Of a stretch of DNA of 64,000 nt, positions 27,395 through 38,135 are shown one piece after another (position 1 is the stretch's first letter; each line of letters starts with the position of its first letter). Source of the stretch: Pseudomonas aegrilactucae (GTDB taxonomy: Bacteria; Pseudomonadota; Gammaproteobacteria; Pseudomonadales; Pseudomonadaceae). Position numbers and translations under genes: made by a program. The notes under the pieces are model-generated. The model had not been told where the DNA came from. It saw only the letters and a program-made list of their open reading frames with translations, and made no database searches. The stretch is taken from assembly GCF_019168305.1 (NCBI RefSeq), contig NZ_JAHTBI010000011.1:59222-123221 (forward strand), in the 5' to 3' direction.

Positions 27395-27913
27395 TCATTT
27401 CAGGGTCTGGCGCAGCAGCAAGGTGCCGCCGCGCTGGGTAAATTCGAGTTGTTTCAGGGCACTCATGCCCAGCAATACCTGTTCGCCGTCCAGCCCCGGC
27501 ACCACCAGGGCACGTACGTCGCGCAAAAGAATGTCGCCCAGCTGCAGGCTGTCGAGCCGGGTACGGTAGCCCTCGGCACGACCATTGGCGGTGCTCAGCG
27601 TCACCGGGGCACCGCGCGTCAGGTTGAACTGCCGGGCCAGGGACTCTGGGATCGCCACGTCGGTGGCGCCAGTATCCAGCAGAAAATGCACCGCCTGACC
27701 GTTGATCAGACCATCGGCGACAAAGTGCCCCTGGCCATTGCCCAGCAAGCGCACCTCGACGTAACCGTCGCCATGCTGCGAGCTGATTTCGCTGTTGGGG
27801 TTGGCCTGGCGCTGCTCCCACTCGCCGAAAAAGCGCGTGGCCAAAAACAGCCCGGCCGCCCAGGCCAGCACCAGCAACACCCGGCCGGCACGCTTGCCCG
27901 GTGGCTGGCTCAT
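27395..27913 (-). CDS. Retropepsin-like aspartic protease (clan AA)
   Basis: 172 residues: one N-terminal membrane helix ([21 protein letters not shown]), then a single aspartic protease half with [20 protein letters not shown] and a second-half [27 protein letters not shown] is the catalytic loop; such proteins act as homodimers. This is the TIGR02281 type of membrane-anchored clan AA proteases, here facing the periplasm. Its start overlaps the stop of the upstream gene, and it lies 10 bases before parC. Confidence 0.85.
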   Translation of the reverse strand: MSQPPGKRAGRVLLVLAWAAGLFLATRFFGEWEQRQANPNSEISSQHGDGYVEVRLLGNGQGHFVADGLINGQAVHFLLDTGATDVAIPESLARQFNLTRGAPVTLSTANGRAEGYRTRLDSLQLGDILLRDVRALVVPGLDGEQVLLGMSALKQLEFTQRGGTLLLRQTLK

Positions 27914-28896
27914 GATTTGCCACTCCAGCCGCCCTTGGGCGCTGCGAAGCGCCACACTACCGGGCGGTTTTCACCGTCGGCGCGAGTACCGCCATTGTTG
28001 TCCAGCCCCACCCAGGCACCTTCGGCATCGATCACCAGCGCCTCGGCCAGGCCGAACGGCTGCGAATAACGTCGCGGCTCGGTCAGTGCCTCGGCGGCAA
28101 ACGACCAGCAGCGCTCGACACTGCCACTGTCGGCATCGCGCCGGCAGATGCGAAACGCATTGCGCTCCAGGGTGAACAGCTTGCCGCCAAACAGCGCCAG
28201 GTCGGCAAAGTCGCGCGGCAGCTCGCGCGCCCTTGGCATCTGTGCCGGCTGCATCTCGGTGCCCGCCTCGCTCAACAACACGCAGCCATCGCCGCAGTGC
28301 CAGGTAGTCTGCCGGCGATTGATCGAAATCAGCCCGCGCCGCTCGCGCTCGGCGGCCAGCCACAGGCGATCACCGGCCGGGTTGATCGCAATGCCTTCGA
28401 TCAGCGCATTGAAATGCAGCAACATGCCGCTGGCGCGGGCCTGGCGTACCATGCTCGGGTCGATTTTCAGCCAGTTGGGGTCACCCGCCACCGGCACCTG
28501 CAGCACCGCAGCGTTGGTTTCGCTGACCAGGTAGTGGTTGCCGGCGGCATCGCACGTGATGCCTTCGTAGTCCAGCTCACCGCCGCGTACATAGGACATC
28601 GCCCAATTGCTCGAGCGCAGGCCCCACGGCAGGCCGCTTTCGGGCACTGGCGGCACGTCCAGCTGGATGCCCTCGGCGCGCCATACCGGCTGCGAGGTAT
28701 CGAGCCGGTACAGCAGGTCGTCGTCACGGTCCGAGACGCTCCACAGCACCCCGTTGCACAGGGCCAGGCCCGACAGGTTGCCGCCGCGCATGCCCTCTAC
28801 CGGGTGCTCCGATTGCAGCGCCAGCTCAGGCCAGGGTTCGGCCAGCGCAGGCACGGCAAGCAGTGACAACAGCGCCGTCAGGAGCCGAGCAATCAA
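27910..28896 (-). CDS. Secreted esterase-like/phytase-like beta-propeller protein
   Basis: 328 residues beginning at a TTG that overlaps the parE stop (TTGA); no ATG fits without running far into parE. The N-terminus LIARLLTALLSLLAVPALA is a signal peptide with an ALA-type cleavage site. The mature part matches the phytase-like esterase family (LSGLALCNGVLWSVSDRDDDL, DYEGITCDAAGNHYLVSE, FNALIEGIAINPAGDRLWLA), probably a propeller. Substrate unknown. Coupled on both sides (parE upstream, protease downstream). Confidence 0.8.
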   Translation of the reverse strand: MIARLLTALLSLLAVPALAEPWPELALQSEHPVEGMRGGNLSGLALCNGVLWSVSDRDDDLLYRLDTSQPVWRAEGIQLDVPPVPESGLPWGLRSSNWAMSYVRGGELDYEGITCDAAGNHYLVSETNAAVLQVPVAGDPNWLKIDPSMVRQARASGMLLHFNALIEGIAINPAGDRLWLAAERERRGLISINRRQTTWHCGDGCVLLSEAGTEMQPAQMPRARELPRDFADLALFGGKLFTLERNAFRICRRDADSGSVERCWSFAAEALTEPRRYSQPFGLAEALVIDAEGAWVGLDNNGGTRADGENRPVVWRFAAPKGGWSGKS

Positions 28897-30797
28897 GCCA
28901 GTACCTCGGCCAGGTTGCCTTTGGACTCCAGCCACGTCTTGCGATCGCCGGCGCGCTTCTTGGCCAGCAGCATGTCCATGATTTCGCGGGTACCTTCCAG
29001 GTCTTCCAGGGTCAGTTGCACCAGGCGCCGGGTGTTCGGGTCCATGGTGGTTTCACGCAGTTGCGGCGGGTTCATCTCGCCCAGGCCCTTGAATCGGGTG
29101 ACCTGCGGCTTGCCGCGCTTCTTCTCCGCCACCAGGCGATCGAGAATGCCGTCGCGCTCGGCTTCGTCGAGTGCGTAGTAGATTTCCTTGCCCAGGTCGA
29201 TGCGGTACAGCGGCGGCATGGCCACGTACACGTGACCGGCCTCCACCAGCGGGCGGAAGTGCTGCACGAACAGCGCGCACAGCAAGGTGGCGATGTGCAG
29301 GCCGTCGGAGTCGGCGTCGGCAAGGATGCAGATCTTGCCGTAGCGCAGTTGGCTCATGTCGGTGGCACCCGGGTCGACCCCGATGGCCACCGCAATGTTG
29401 TGCACCTCCTGGCTGGCCAGCACTTCGCCGCCGTCGACTTCCCAGGTGTTGAGGATCTTGCCGCGCAGCGGCAGGATGGCCTGGAACTCCTTGTCGCGCG
29501 CCTGCTTGGCCGAACCACCGGCCGAATCACCCTCGACCAGGAACAGTTCGGCGCGCATCGGGTCCTGCCCGGCGCAGTCGGCCAGCTTGCCCGGCAGCGC
29601 CGGGCCCTGGGTCACACGCTTGCGCTCGACCTTCTTGCTCGCCTTGAGCCGGCGGCCGGCGTTGTTGATGGCCAGTTCCGCCAGTTGCATGCCCACTTCG
29701 GGGTGAGCGTTGAGCCACAGGCTGAAGGCATCCTTGACCACCCCGGAAACGAACGCGGCCGCCTCGCGCGACGACAGGCGCTCCTTGGTCTGGCCGGAGA
29801 ACTGCGGCTCCTGCATCTTCATCGAAAGCACGAAACTGATGCGCTCCCAGACGTCTTCGGGTGCCAGCTTGACCCCGCGCGGCAGCAGGTTGCGGAACTC
29901 GCAGAACTCGCGCATGGCGTCCAGCAGGCCCTGACGCAGGCCGTTGACATGGGTGCCGCCCTGGGCCGTGGGGATCAGGTTGACGTAGCTTTCCTGCACG
30001 CTGTCGCCGCCCTCGGGCAGCCACAGCAGGGCCCAGTCGACGGCCTCCTTGTTGCCGGCCAGGCTGCCGCAGAACGGCGCGTCGGGCAGGCGCAGGTACT
30101 CGCTCACCGAGTCTTCGAGGTACGAGCGCAGGCCGTCCTCGTAATGCCACTCGACCTTCTCGCCGGTGCCCTTGTCCTCGAAGCTGACCAGCAGCCCCGG
30201 GCACAGTACGGCCTTGGCCTTGAGCACGTGCTTGAGGCGGCTGATGGAGAACTTGGGCGAATCGAAATACTTGGGGTCGGGCGCAAAATACACGCTGGTA
30301 CCGGTGTTGCGCTTGCCGACGCTACCGATCACTTCGAGCTCGCTGGCCTTGAAGCCGTCGGCGAAGGTCATCTGGTACTCGTTGCCGTCGCGCTTTACCC
30401 GTACCCGCACCTGGTTGGACAGGGCGTTGACCACCGAGATGCCCACACCGTGCAGGCCACCGGAGAACTGGTAGTTCTTGTTGGAGAACTTGCCGCCGGC
30501 GTGCAGCTTGGTGAGGATCAGCTCGACGCCCGAAACGCCCTCTTCGGGGTGGATGTCCACCGGCATGCCGCGACCATCGTCGGACACTTCAAGGGAGTGG
30601 TCGGCATGCAGGATGACCTGCACCGAACGCGCGTGGCCGGCCAGGGCTTCGTCGACGCTGTTGTCGATGACTTCCTGGGCCAGGTGGTTGGGCCGGCTGG
30701 TGTCGGTGTACATGCCCGGGCGCTTGCGCACCGGGTCAAGGCCGGAGAGGACTTCGATGGCGTCTGCGTTATAGGCGCTAGCGCTGGGATTGGCCAT
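28893..30797 (-). CDS. parE: DNA topoisomerase IV subunit B
   Basis: ATPase subunit of topoisomerase IV. The 634-residue protein has the GHKL ATPase (EVIDNSVDEALAGHA, DDGRGMPVDIH, GGLHGVGISVVNALS) and the TOPRIM domain (LFLVEGDSAGGSAKQARD, LPLRGKILNTWE, DADSDGLHIATLL). Standard length. Gene order nudF-yqiB-cpdA-yqiA-parE is the one seen in E. coli. Confidence 0.98.
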   Translation of the reverse strand: MANPSASAYNADAIEVLSGLDPVRKRPGMYTDTSRPNHLAQEVIDNSVDEALAGHARSVQVILHADHSLEVSDDGRGMPVDIHPEEGVSGVELILTKLHAGGKFSNKNYQFSGGLHGVGISVVNALSNQVRVRVKRDGNEYQMTFADGFKASELEVIGSVGKRNTGTSVYFAPDPKYFDSPKFSISRLKHVLKAKAVLCPGLLVSFEDKGTGEKVEWHYEDGLRSYLEDSVSEYLRLPDAPFCGSLAGNKEAVDWALLWLPEGGDSVQESYVNLIPTAQGGTHVNGLRQGLLDAMREFCEFRNLLPRGVKLAPEDVWERISFVLSMKMQEPQFSGQTKERLSSREAAAFVSGVVKDAFSLWLNAHPEVGMQLAELAINNAGRRLKASKKVERKRVTQGPALPGKLADCAGQDPMRAELFLVEGDSAGGSAKQARDKEFQAILPLRGKILNTWEVDGGEVLASQEVHNIAVAIGVDPGATDMSQLRYGKICILADADSDGLHIATLLCALFVQHFRPLVEAGHVYVAMPPLYRIDLGKEIYYALDEAERDGILDRLVAEKKRGKPQVTRFKGLGEMNPPQLRETTMDPNTRRLVQLTLEDLEGTREIMDMLLAKKRAGDRKTWLESKGNLAEVLA

Positions 30798-30833
30798 GGG
30801 TTCTCGTCGTCAGTCGTAGGTGAAAATGATGAG

Positions 30834-31442
30834 TCAACATACAGAAAAATCGAGTGCCTGGTACGCCTGCGGCGACACCCCGGCGAAACTCAGCAAGGCC
30901 GGCAGGCAGTGGGCAAAACCCTGGAAACTGTGATCGCCCCCGGCCTGGATACGCAAGGCACAGGCCCGGTAGAAGCGCTCGGCGCGACGGTAGTCCAGGG
31001 TTTCGTCGCCGGTCTGCAGCCACACCTGGAAGCGCTCGGCATCGGCCGGCGCGGGCACTTCGAGCTCAGCCAGGGCCTGCACGTGGTCCAGGGTCAGTTC
31101 CCAGGTTTCGCCGGTGTAGAAGTTCTGCTGCGCGCCCAGGTAACCGTCGAACAACTGGTGCGGGTTGACCGCCGGGTTGACCAGCAAGGCCTTGAGGCCA
31201 TGGCGCTCGGCCAGGTGGGTGGCATAGTAGCCGCCGAGCGAGCTGCCGACCAGCAATGGCGAACCCAGCTCGGCAATGGCGCTTTCGAGCTGGGCGATGG
31301 CCTGGCGCGGGTGATTGTGCAGCGCAGGCACGCGCAGGCTGTCGGCCAGCCCCGCCTGCTGCATCACGCCGATAAGCTGTTGGGCCTTCATGGATGTGGG
31401 TGCGCTGTTGAACCCGTGGATATACAGAATCGAACCCGACAT
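30834..31442 (-). CDS. yqiA: YqiA-type alpha/beta-hydrolase (esterase)
   Basis: 202 residues from the ATG at 31442: MSGSILYIHGFNSAPTSMKA, nucleophile Ser in GSSLGGYYATHLAE (around residue 75), the VNPAVNPHQLF segment and a late GGDHSFQGF with the catalytic His. E. coli YqiA is an esterase active on short acyl and CoA esters; the physiological substrate is unknown. Sits between cpdA and parE as in enterics. Confidence 0.93.
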   Translation of the reverse strand: MSGSILYIHGFNSAPTSMKAQQLIGVMQQAGLADSLRVPALHNHPRQAIAQLESAIAELGSPLLVGSSLGGYYATHLAERHGLKALLVNPAVNPHQLFDGYLGAQQNFYTGETWELTLDHVQALAELEVPAPADAERFQVWLQTGDETLDYRRAERFYRACALRIQAGGDHSFQGFAHCLPALLSFAGVSPQAYQALDFSVC

Positions 31443-31553
31443 GACCGCCCCCGATGCCCATGCAACGCCCGTCGCAGCGGGCACAAAAGATGCGCAGTTT
31501 AGCCTGTTCGCAGGCCAAAGGAGCAGTTTTAGGCGTTTGGCAACAATTAAGGC

Positions 31554-32369
31554 TCAGTAACCCTCGCTGCCGTAATCGACGCTAAAGGCAAAGTCGCTAA
31601 CCCGCGAGACACCGGTATCGAGCCGGCCATCCTCGTGCAGGCGCAGCCAGCGGTAACCCGGCGCCTGGTCGCCCACCTTGAAGTCGTCGCTGCCGGGCTC
31701 GAACTGGATGCAGGTGGACGGCGAGGCCAGCAGGCGCACACCGTCGCGCAGCTGGTCCCACTCCTGATGGATGTGCCCCCACAGCAGTGCGCGCACCTGT
31801 GGATAACCTTGCAGCAGGTCGAACAGCGCATCGGCGTTGCGCAACCCGATCGGCGCCATCCAGGCGCATTCGATCGACACCGGCTGGTGATGGAAGCAGA
31901 TCAGGTGATGACGCTCGGGCGCCTCGCGCAACGCACGCGCCAGCAACTGCAACTGGTCTTCGGCCAACAGGCCCGGCACCGAACCCGGCACCGCGGAATT
32001 GAGCATGATCACTCGCCAGTGGCCGATATCCACCACCGGATCGAGCACATCGCTGCCTGCGGCCGCCTGCTCCATCGGCAGCGGCTCGTCGTGATTGCCG
32101 GCCAGCCAGCGCGTCGGCGCACCAATCTGCCCGCTCAGCGCGCTGAACCACCGGTACGACTCGACGCTGCCGTCCTGCGACAGATCACCCGTGGCCAGTA
32201 CCAGGTCGACCACCGGCTGCTCCTCCAGCACCCGCTCCACCACCCGACGCAGGCTGTCGCGCGTATTCATGCCCAGCAGCGTGGCGTCGGCCTCGGCGAA
32301 CAGATGGCTGTCGGACAGCTGCACCAGCAGCACCGAGGCGTCACGTGAGGGAAGGGTCGAGTGCGGCAA
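31554..32369 (-). CDS. cpdA: 3',5'-cyclic-AMP phosphodiesterase CpdA
   Basis: Hydrolyses cAMP. The calcineurin-like metallophosphoesterase motifs are all present: LVQLSDSHLF, LATGDLSQDG, LAGNHDE, CFHHQPV and LWGHIHQE. I place the start at the TTG at 32367-32369 (271 residues, LPHSTLPSRDAS) because AAGGAG lies six bases before it; a GTG at 32394-32396 without a good ribosome site would add nine residues. Confidence 0.95.
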   Translation of the reverse strand: MPHSTLPSRDASVLLVQLSDSHLFAEADATLLGMNTRDSLRRVVERVLEEQPVVDLVLATGDLSQDGSVESYRWFSALSGQIGAPTRWLAGNHDEPLPMEQAAAGSDVLDPVVDIGHWRVIMLNSAVPGSVPGLLAEDQLQLLARALREAPERHHLICFHHQPVSIECAWMAPIGLRNADALFDLLQGYPQVRALLWGHIHQEWDQLRDGVRLLASPSTCIQFEPGSDDFKVGDQAPGYRWLRLHEDGRLDTGVSRVSDFAFSVDYGSEGY

Positions 32370-32467
32370 GGCCGTCTCCTTGGGCGGATTCAGCACGATT
32401 ATGGTGGGGAAGAATCACTGGAGCAAACCCGCGCCAAGGACACACGTCACATTTTCAGCGAACGGCG

Positions 32468-32920
32468 TCAGCGAACCTCGGCAAGCTCATGGCCACAGGC
32501 CAGGCAATGACTCAGCCATTCGCCCAGAAACAGATTGAGCTGGGCCTTTTCGTCGGGCTGGTGCATGGCGGCGTTCGGGTACGGGTAAATGCTGCGAAAC
32601 CGCCGTGCGTGCTCGGCGCTGACCACTTCGGCCATGCGCGCATCGTGGTACACCTGCACCTCCAGCTGCGGCACCGGCAGCCACGGCAGGCTGTGCTCCT
32701 GGCGCACGCGCAAGGTGGTGGTATACGGGCACGCCAGCACCACATCGAGCACCAGCACACCGAGCATCTGGTCACCCTGGGTCATGCCGATGCGGCGCGA
32801 GCTCTGGGCCGTGCGCATGTCCGGCAACAGGCGCATCAGGCGCGCATAGTTGGCCTCGCAGGCTGCCTGCAACCCGACCAGATCGACCCGGTAGCGCTCG
32901 CGCAACAGATTCACGACCAT
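32468..32920 (-). CDS. yqiB: DUF1249 protein (YqiB)
   Basis: 150-residue cytoplasmic protein with the DUF1249 layout: VDLVGLQAACEANYARLMRL at the start, TTTLRVRQEHSLPWLPVPQL in the middle and FRSIYPYPNAAMHQPDEKAQ toward the end. Function unknown in all species. Its start overlaps the 3' end of nudF by 10 bases, so the two are coupled. Confidence 0.93.
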   Translation of the reverse strand: MVVNLLRERYRVDLVGLQAACEANYARLMRLLPDMRTAQSSRRIGMTQGDQMLGVLVLDVVLACPYTTTLRVRQEHSLPWLPVPQLEVQVYHDARMAEVVSAEHARRFRSIYPYPNAAMHQPDEKAQLNLFLGEWLSHCLACGHELAEVR

Positions 32921-33528
32921 AGCCCCCTGACTTCATCGCGGTTCAATGCCAGCCATTGCAAGGCAATGATGCTCGCCGCGTTGGCAATGTGCCCATCGCG
33001 CACGGCCTGCAGCGCATCCTCGAACGCCCAGGCCTTCACGCGAATATCCTCGCCCTCTTCTTCCAGCCCGTGCAGACCGCCCGCCCCGGCGCTTTGGCAA
33101 CGACCCAGATACAAGTGCACGAATTCATCGCTGCCGCCAGGGGACGGAAAATACTTCGTCATCGGCCACAGCGCACTGAATACCAGCCCAGCTTCCTCCT
33201 GCGCCTCGCGGTGCGCAACTTCTTCAGGCTGTTCATCCTTGTCGATCAGACCAGCGACCAGCTCGATCAGCCACGGGTTGGCGACCTTGCCCATGGCCCC
33301 CACACGAAACTGCTCGATCAGCACCACTTCGTCGCGCTGCGGGTCGTAGGGCAGCACGCACACCGCATCGTGGCGCACGAACAGCTCACGACTGATTTCG
33401 CGCCCCAGGCCGCCGGCGAACAACTCGTGGCGCAGGTGCACCCGGTCGAGCTGGTAGAAGCCCTTGAAGCAGTTCTCGCGCCGTACGATCTGGATGTCGC
33501 TCGGCGCGGCTTTAAGCGTGTCTGTCAT
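32911..33528 (-). CDS. nudF: ADP-ribose pyrophosphatase NudF
   Basis: Nudix hydrolase that converts ADP-ribose to AMP and ribose 5-phosphate. 205 residues from the ATG at 33528 (MTDTLKAAPSDIQ). The Nudix box GLIDKDEQPEEVAHREAQEE then AGL matches the consensus exactly. Ends with a short C-terminal helix as in the family. First gene of the parE/parC cluster; the promoter should lie in 33529-33709. Confidence 0.95.
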   Translation of the reverse strand: MTDTLKAAPSDIQIVRRENCFKGFYQLDRVHLRHELFAGGLGREISRELFVRHDAVCVLPYDPQRDEVVLIEQFRVGAMGKVANPWLIELVAGLIDKDEQPEEVAHREAQEEAGLVFSALWPMTKYFPSPGGSDEFVHLYLGRCQSAGAGGLHGLEEEGEDIRVKAWAFEDALQAVRDGHIANAASIIALQWLALNRDEVRGLWS

Positions 33529-33709
33529 GAAGACCTCGTTACCTGTTGCCACTTCGCGCCATCCTAACCTGCACGCTGCGCGGTTTCACCCCTTTCAACC
33601 AAACCCGCAGCCTGCGAGGATAGGCACAGCCGGTGTTATCAGCTTAGTGGCGAACCGAAGGCGTTGCCGACGGTCCAACCCCGATTACCGTTGCACTACA
33701 AGGATCATC

Positions 33710-34456
33710 ATGTCGCTTGCGAAATTAGCCGGCGTAGCCGCCCTGGCCCTGGCCCTGGGCGCCTGCCAAAGCCTGTTCCAGCCCAACTTCCGGGCCCCGC
33801 TGGAGGTCAAGCGCGAGGCCTGGGAGCACATCAAGCCCGGCTGCACCGCGCAAGACTGCCCGCTGGTGAACATCGACACCGTGCACTTCCCGGCACTGCC
33901 CAAGCTGGATGCGATCGTCGAGCGCAGCCTGCTCAAGCTGACCAGCGACGGCGAAGGCGCACCGCTGCCCGCCTCGCTCAAGTCCTACGAGGACAGCTAC
34001 CTGCGCTCGGCGCAGCACCGCAACAGCAGCTATCTGCAAGCCAAGGTACGCGAGCAGCATGACGGCTTGGTGATCATCGAGCTGTCCAGCTACCTGGACA
34101 GCGGCGGCGCGCATGGCGAGCCGGGCCGCGGCTTCATCAACTATTCACGCCAGCAGGACAAGGTGCTTGGCCTGCAGGACATGCTGGTGCCGGGCCAGCA
34201 AGCAACGTTCTGGAAGACCGTCGAAGAGGCCCACAAGGGCTGGCTGATCAGCACCGGCATGGACAAGGACGCCGACTTCGTGAAGAACTGGCCGTTCCAG
34301 AAGTCGCCGCACATCGCCCTGACCTACGGCGCGGTGATCGTGAAGTATGAAGTCACGGCCATCGCCCCGTACTCCATGGGTCACATCGAGCTGAAGATCC
34401 CCTACCCGCGCCTGAATGGCGTGATCAGGCCCGAGCTGTTTCCCGGCCGCGGTTGA
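33710..34456 (+). CDS. DUF3298-type (RsiV-like) lipoprotein
   Basis: 248-residue lipoprotein: N-terminus MSLAKLAGVAALALALGACQS with lipobox LGAC (Cys19). The mature part carries GGAHGEPGRGFINYSRQQ and a C-terminal ALTYGAVIVKYEVTAIAPYSMGH-type segment, matching the DUF3298 domain found in B. subtilis RsiV and in envelope lipoproteins. No sigma factor lies beside it, so an anti-sigma role is not indicated. Its 3' end overlaps convergent cytX by 32 bases. Confidence 0.8.
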   Translation: MSLAKLAGVAALALALGACQSLFQPNFRAPLEVKREAWEHIKPGCTAQDCPLVNIDTVHFPALPKLDAIVERSLLKLTSDGEGAPLPASLKSYEDSYLRSAQHRNSSYLQAKVREQHDGLVIIELSSYLDSGGAHGEPGRGFINYSRQQDKVLGLQDMLVPGQQATFWKTVEEAHKGWLISTGMDKDADFVKNWPFQKSPHIALTYGAVIVKYEVTAIAPYSMGHIELKIPYPRLNGVIRPELFPGRG

Positions 34457-35708
34457 ACCCCAGCAGCAGGTGCAGCGCACCTGCCAGCAACAAGGCTGGC
34501 AGGGTCGCGCCGAAGTCGGCCGCATAGCTCGCCAGCAGGTGATAGGTGGCCACGCCGCAGGCCCAGGCCAGCAACGCACCGTAGTGCAGGCCGTCGATCA
34601 CACCCGGCAGGCGCCGACGGCGCAGCACGTAGTGATCGCTCAGCACCACGCCGAACAGCGGCGCGAACACCGAGCCGATCAGCAGCAGGAAGTTTTCATA
34701 CTGGCCCAACGGCGCGAAGCAGGCGATCAGGGTGCACACCGCGCCGATCGCCAGCGCCAGGTGCTCGACCTTCAGGCGCAGCAGCAGGCTGCTGGAGACG
34801 GCGGCCGAATGGATGTCGGCAAAGGCCTTTTCCGACTCGTCGAGCAGTACCAGCAACAGAGGGATGCCAAACCCCGCACCCGCCAGCGCCAGCAGCAGGG
34901 TATTGGCCTCGCCGTCGCTGGCGAACGCCAGGATGTAGGCAACCCCCAGGCTCATCATCCACAGGTTGCCGATGAAATAGCCCAGCGCAGTGCCGACGAA
35001 TACCTGCGATGAACGTTTGCCGAAGCGCGAATAGTCGGCGATCAGCGCCAGCCACGACAGCGGCATGGCGATGGCGATATCAAAGCCCACCCCCAGCGAC
35101 ATCGAGCCATCCCCCGCACGCGCCCAGAGTGCGCCCAGGTCGGCCTTGGCAAACAGGTTCCAGGTCAGCCACAGGCACGCGCCCAGCAGCAGCCAGATCC
35201 CCCATTGGCGCAGGATGCGGCGCACGAACGTCAGCGGCCCGGCGACTGCCAGTGCGGTGGCCAGGGCGCCGAAGCACAAGGCCCACAGCAATGGGCTGAC
35301 CCAGGCGCTGTCGGCCCCGAAGGCGCGTGCACCGAGCAGGCTGGCGGCGTCCCGCATGACGATGATTTCGAACGCGCCCCAGCCGATCAGTTGCAGCAGG
35401 TTGAGAATCGCCGGCAGGGCCACGCCATGGCGGCCCAGGCTCAGGCGCAGGGTGCCCATGGCCGAGAGGCCGGTGTCGCTGCCGATCACGCCGGCCGCGG
35501 CCAGCAGCAGCACACCGACCAGCGTGCCCAGCGTGATCGCCAGCAAGGCGCCGGACAGGCCCAGGCCGGGGCCAAGCAGGGCGCCGGTCTGCAAGACCAT
35601 CAGGCCGATGCCCAGGGAGAACCACAGGGAGCACAGGTCCCGCGCGCCGAACACGCGCTGGCTGTCGGGGATGGGGGAATCGGGGGAATAGTGGCTGGGT
35701 GTGCTCAC
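34425..35708 (-). CDS. cytX: Hydroxymethylpyrimidine transporter CytX
   Basis: 427-residue NCS1-family permease with about 12 membrane segments. The start is GTG at 35706-35708 (VSTPSHYSPDSPIP). Signature regions are FGARDLCSLWFSLGIGLMVL and LSWLALIADYSRFGKRSSQ. CytX is the HMP carrier predicted from TPP-riboswitch-linked operons; its place directly downstream of thiC and behind the riboswitch supports that substrate over cytosine or allantoin. Confidence 0.88.
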   Translation of the reverse strand: MSTPSHYSPDSPIPDSQRVFGARDLCSLWFSLGIGLMVLQTGALLGPGLGLSGALLAITLGTLVGVLLLAAAGVIGSDTGLSAMGTLRLSLGRHGVALPAILNLLQLIGWGAFEIIVMRDAASLLGARAFGADSAWVSPLLWALCFGALATALAVAGPLTFVRRILRQWGIWLLLGACLWLTWNLFAKADLGALWARAGDGSMSLGVGFDIAIAMPLSWLALIADYSRFGKRSSQVFVGTALGYFIGNLWMMSLGVAYILAFASDGEANTLLLALAGAGFGIPLLLVLLDESEKAFADIHSAAVSSSLLLRLKVEHLALAIGAVCTLIACFAPLGQYENFLLLIGSVFAPLFGVVLSDHYVLRRRRLPGVIDGLHYGALLAWACGVATYHLLASYAADFGATLPALLLAGALHLLLGFNRGRETARA

Positions 35709-35747
35709 GATGAGGACTCGGCAGGAAAAGAATGGGTGATCTGTTGG

Positions 35748-35826
35748 GCCCTTTCGCTGGCAAGCCAGCTCCCACAGGGTTTCGCGGCGCTCACAAAACC
35801 CTGTGGGAGCTGGCTTGCCAGCGAAG
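35748..35826. repeat. Inverted REP pair between thiC and cytX
   Basis: TTTCGCTGGCAAGCCAGCTC and its facing copy, about 23 bases apart, inside the gap between thiC and cytX. A hairpin here could lower readthrough from thiC into cytX or protect the thiC 3' end. Confidence 0.9.
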
Positions 35827-35858
35827 CGGTGTGCGCAGCACACCGCCGGTAACGGGCC

Positions 35859-37987
<2,129 letters not shown>

Positions 37988-38067
37988 GAACGCGCCCAGC
38001 ATAGACTGACCCGGCACGAAACGCCAACAGTGCAAACAGCACCACGATAAAAGGCGCAAATAGCCGA

Positions 38068-38096
38068 TTGTTGCAAAATGCCGGCGCTACTACACT
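38068..38096 (+). promoter_or_regulatory. Candidate sigma-70 promoter for tolC
   Basis: TTGTTG and TACACT with 17 bases between, 40 bases ahead of the tolC ATG. Partial consensus matches only. The riboswitch leader of thiC starts just upstream on the other strand, so the divergent promoters must be packed into 37988-38097. Confidence 0.4.
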
Positions 38097-38135
38097 CACC
38101 GGTTCAGAAATACTCAATCGCTCAAGGACTGCCCT

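Noticed and set aside
33710..34456. The DUF3298 lipoprotein considered as an anti-sigma factor like RsiV
   Set aside because: No sigma factor gene lies beside it and the protein is a lipoprotein, not a single-pass membrane protein with a cytoplasmic anti-sigma domain.
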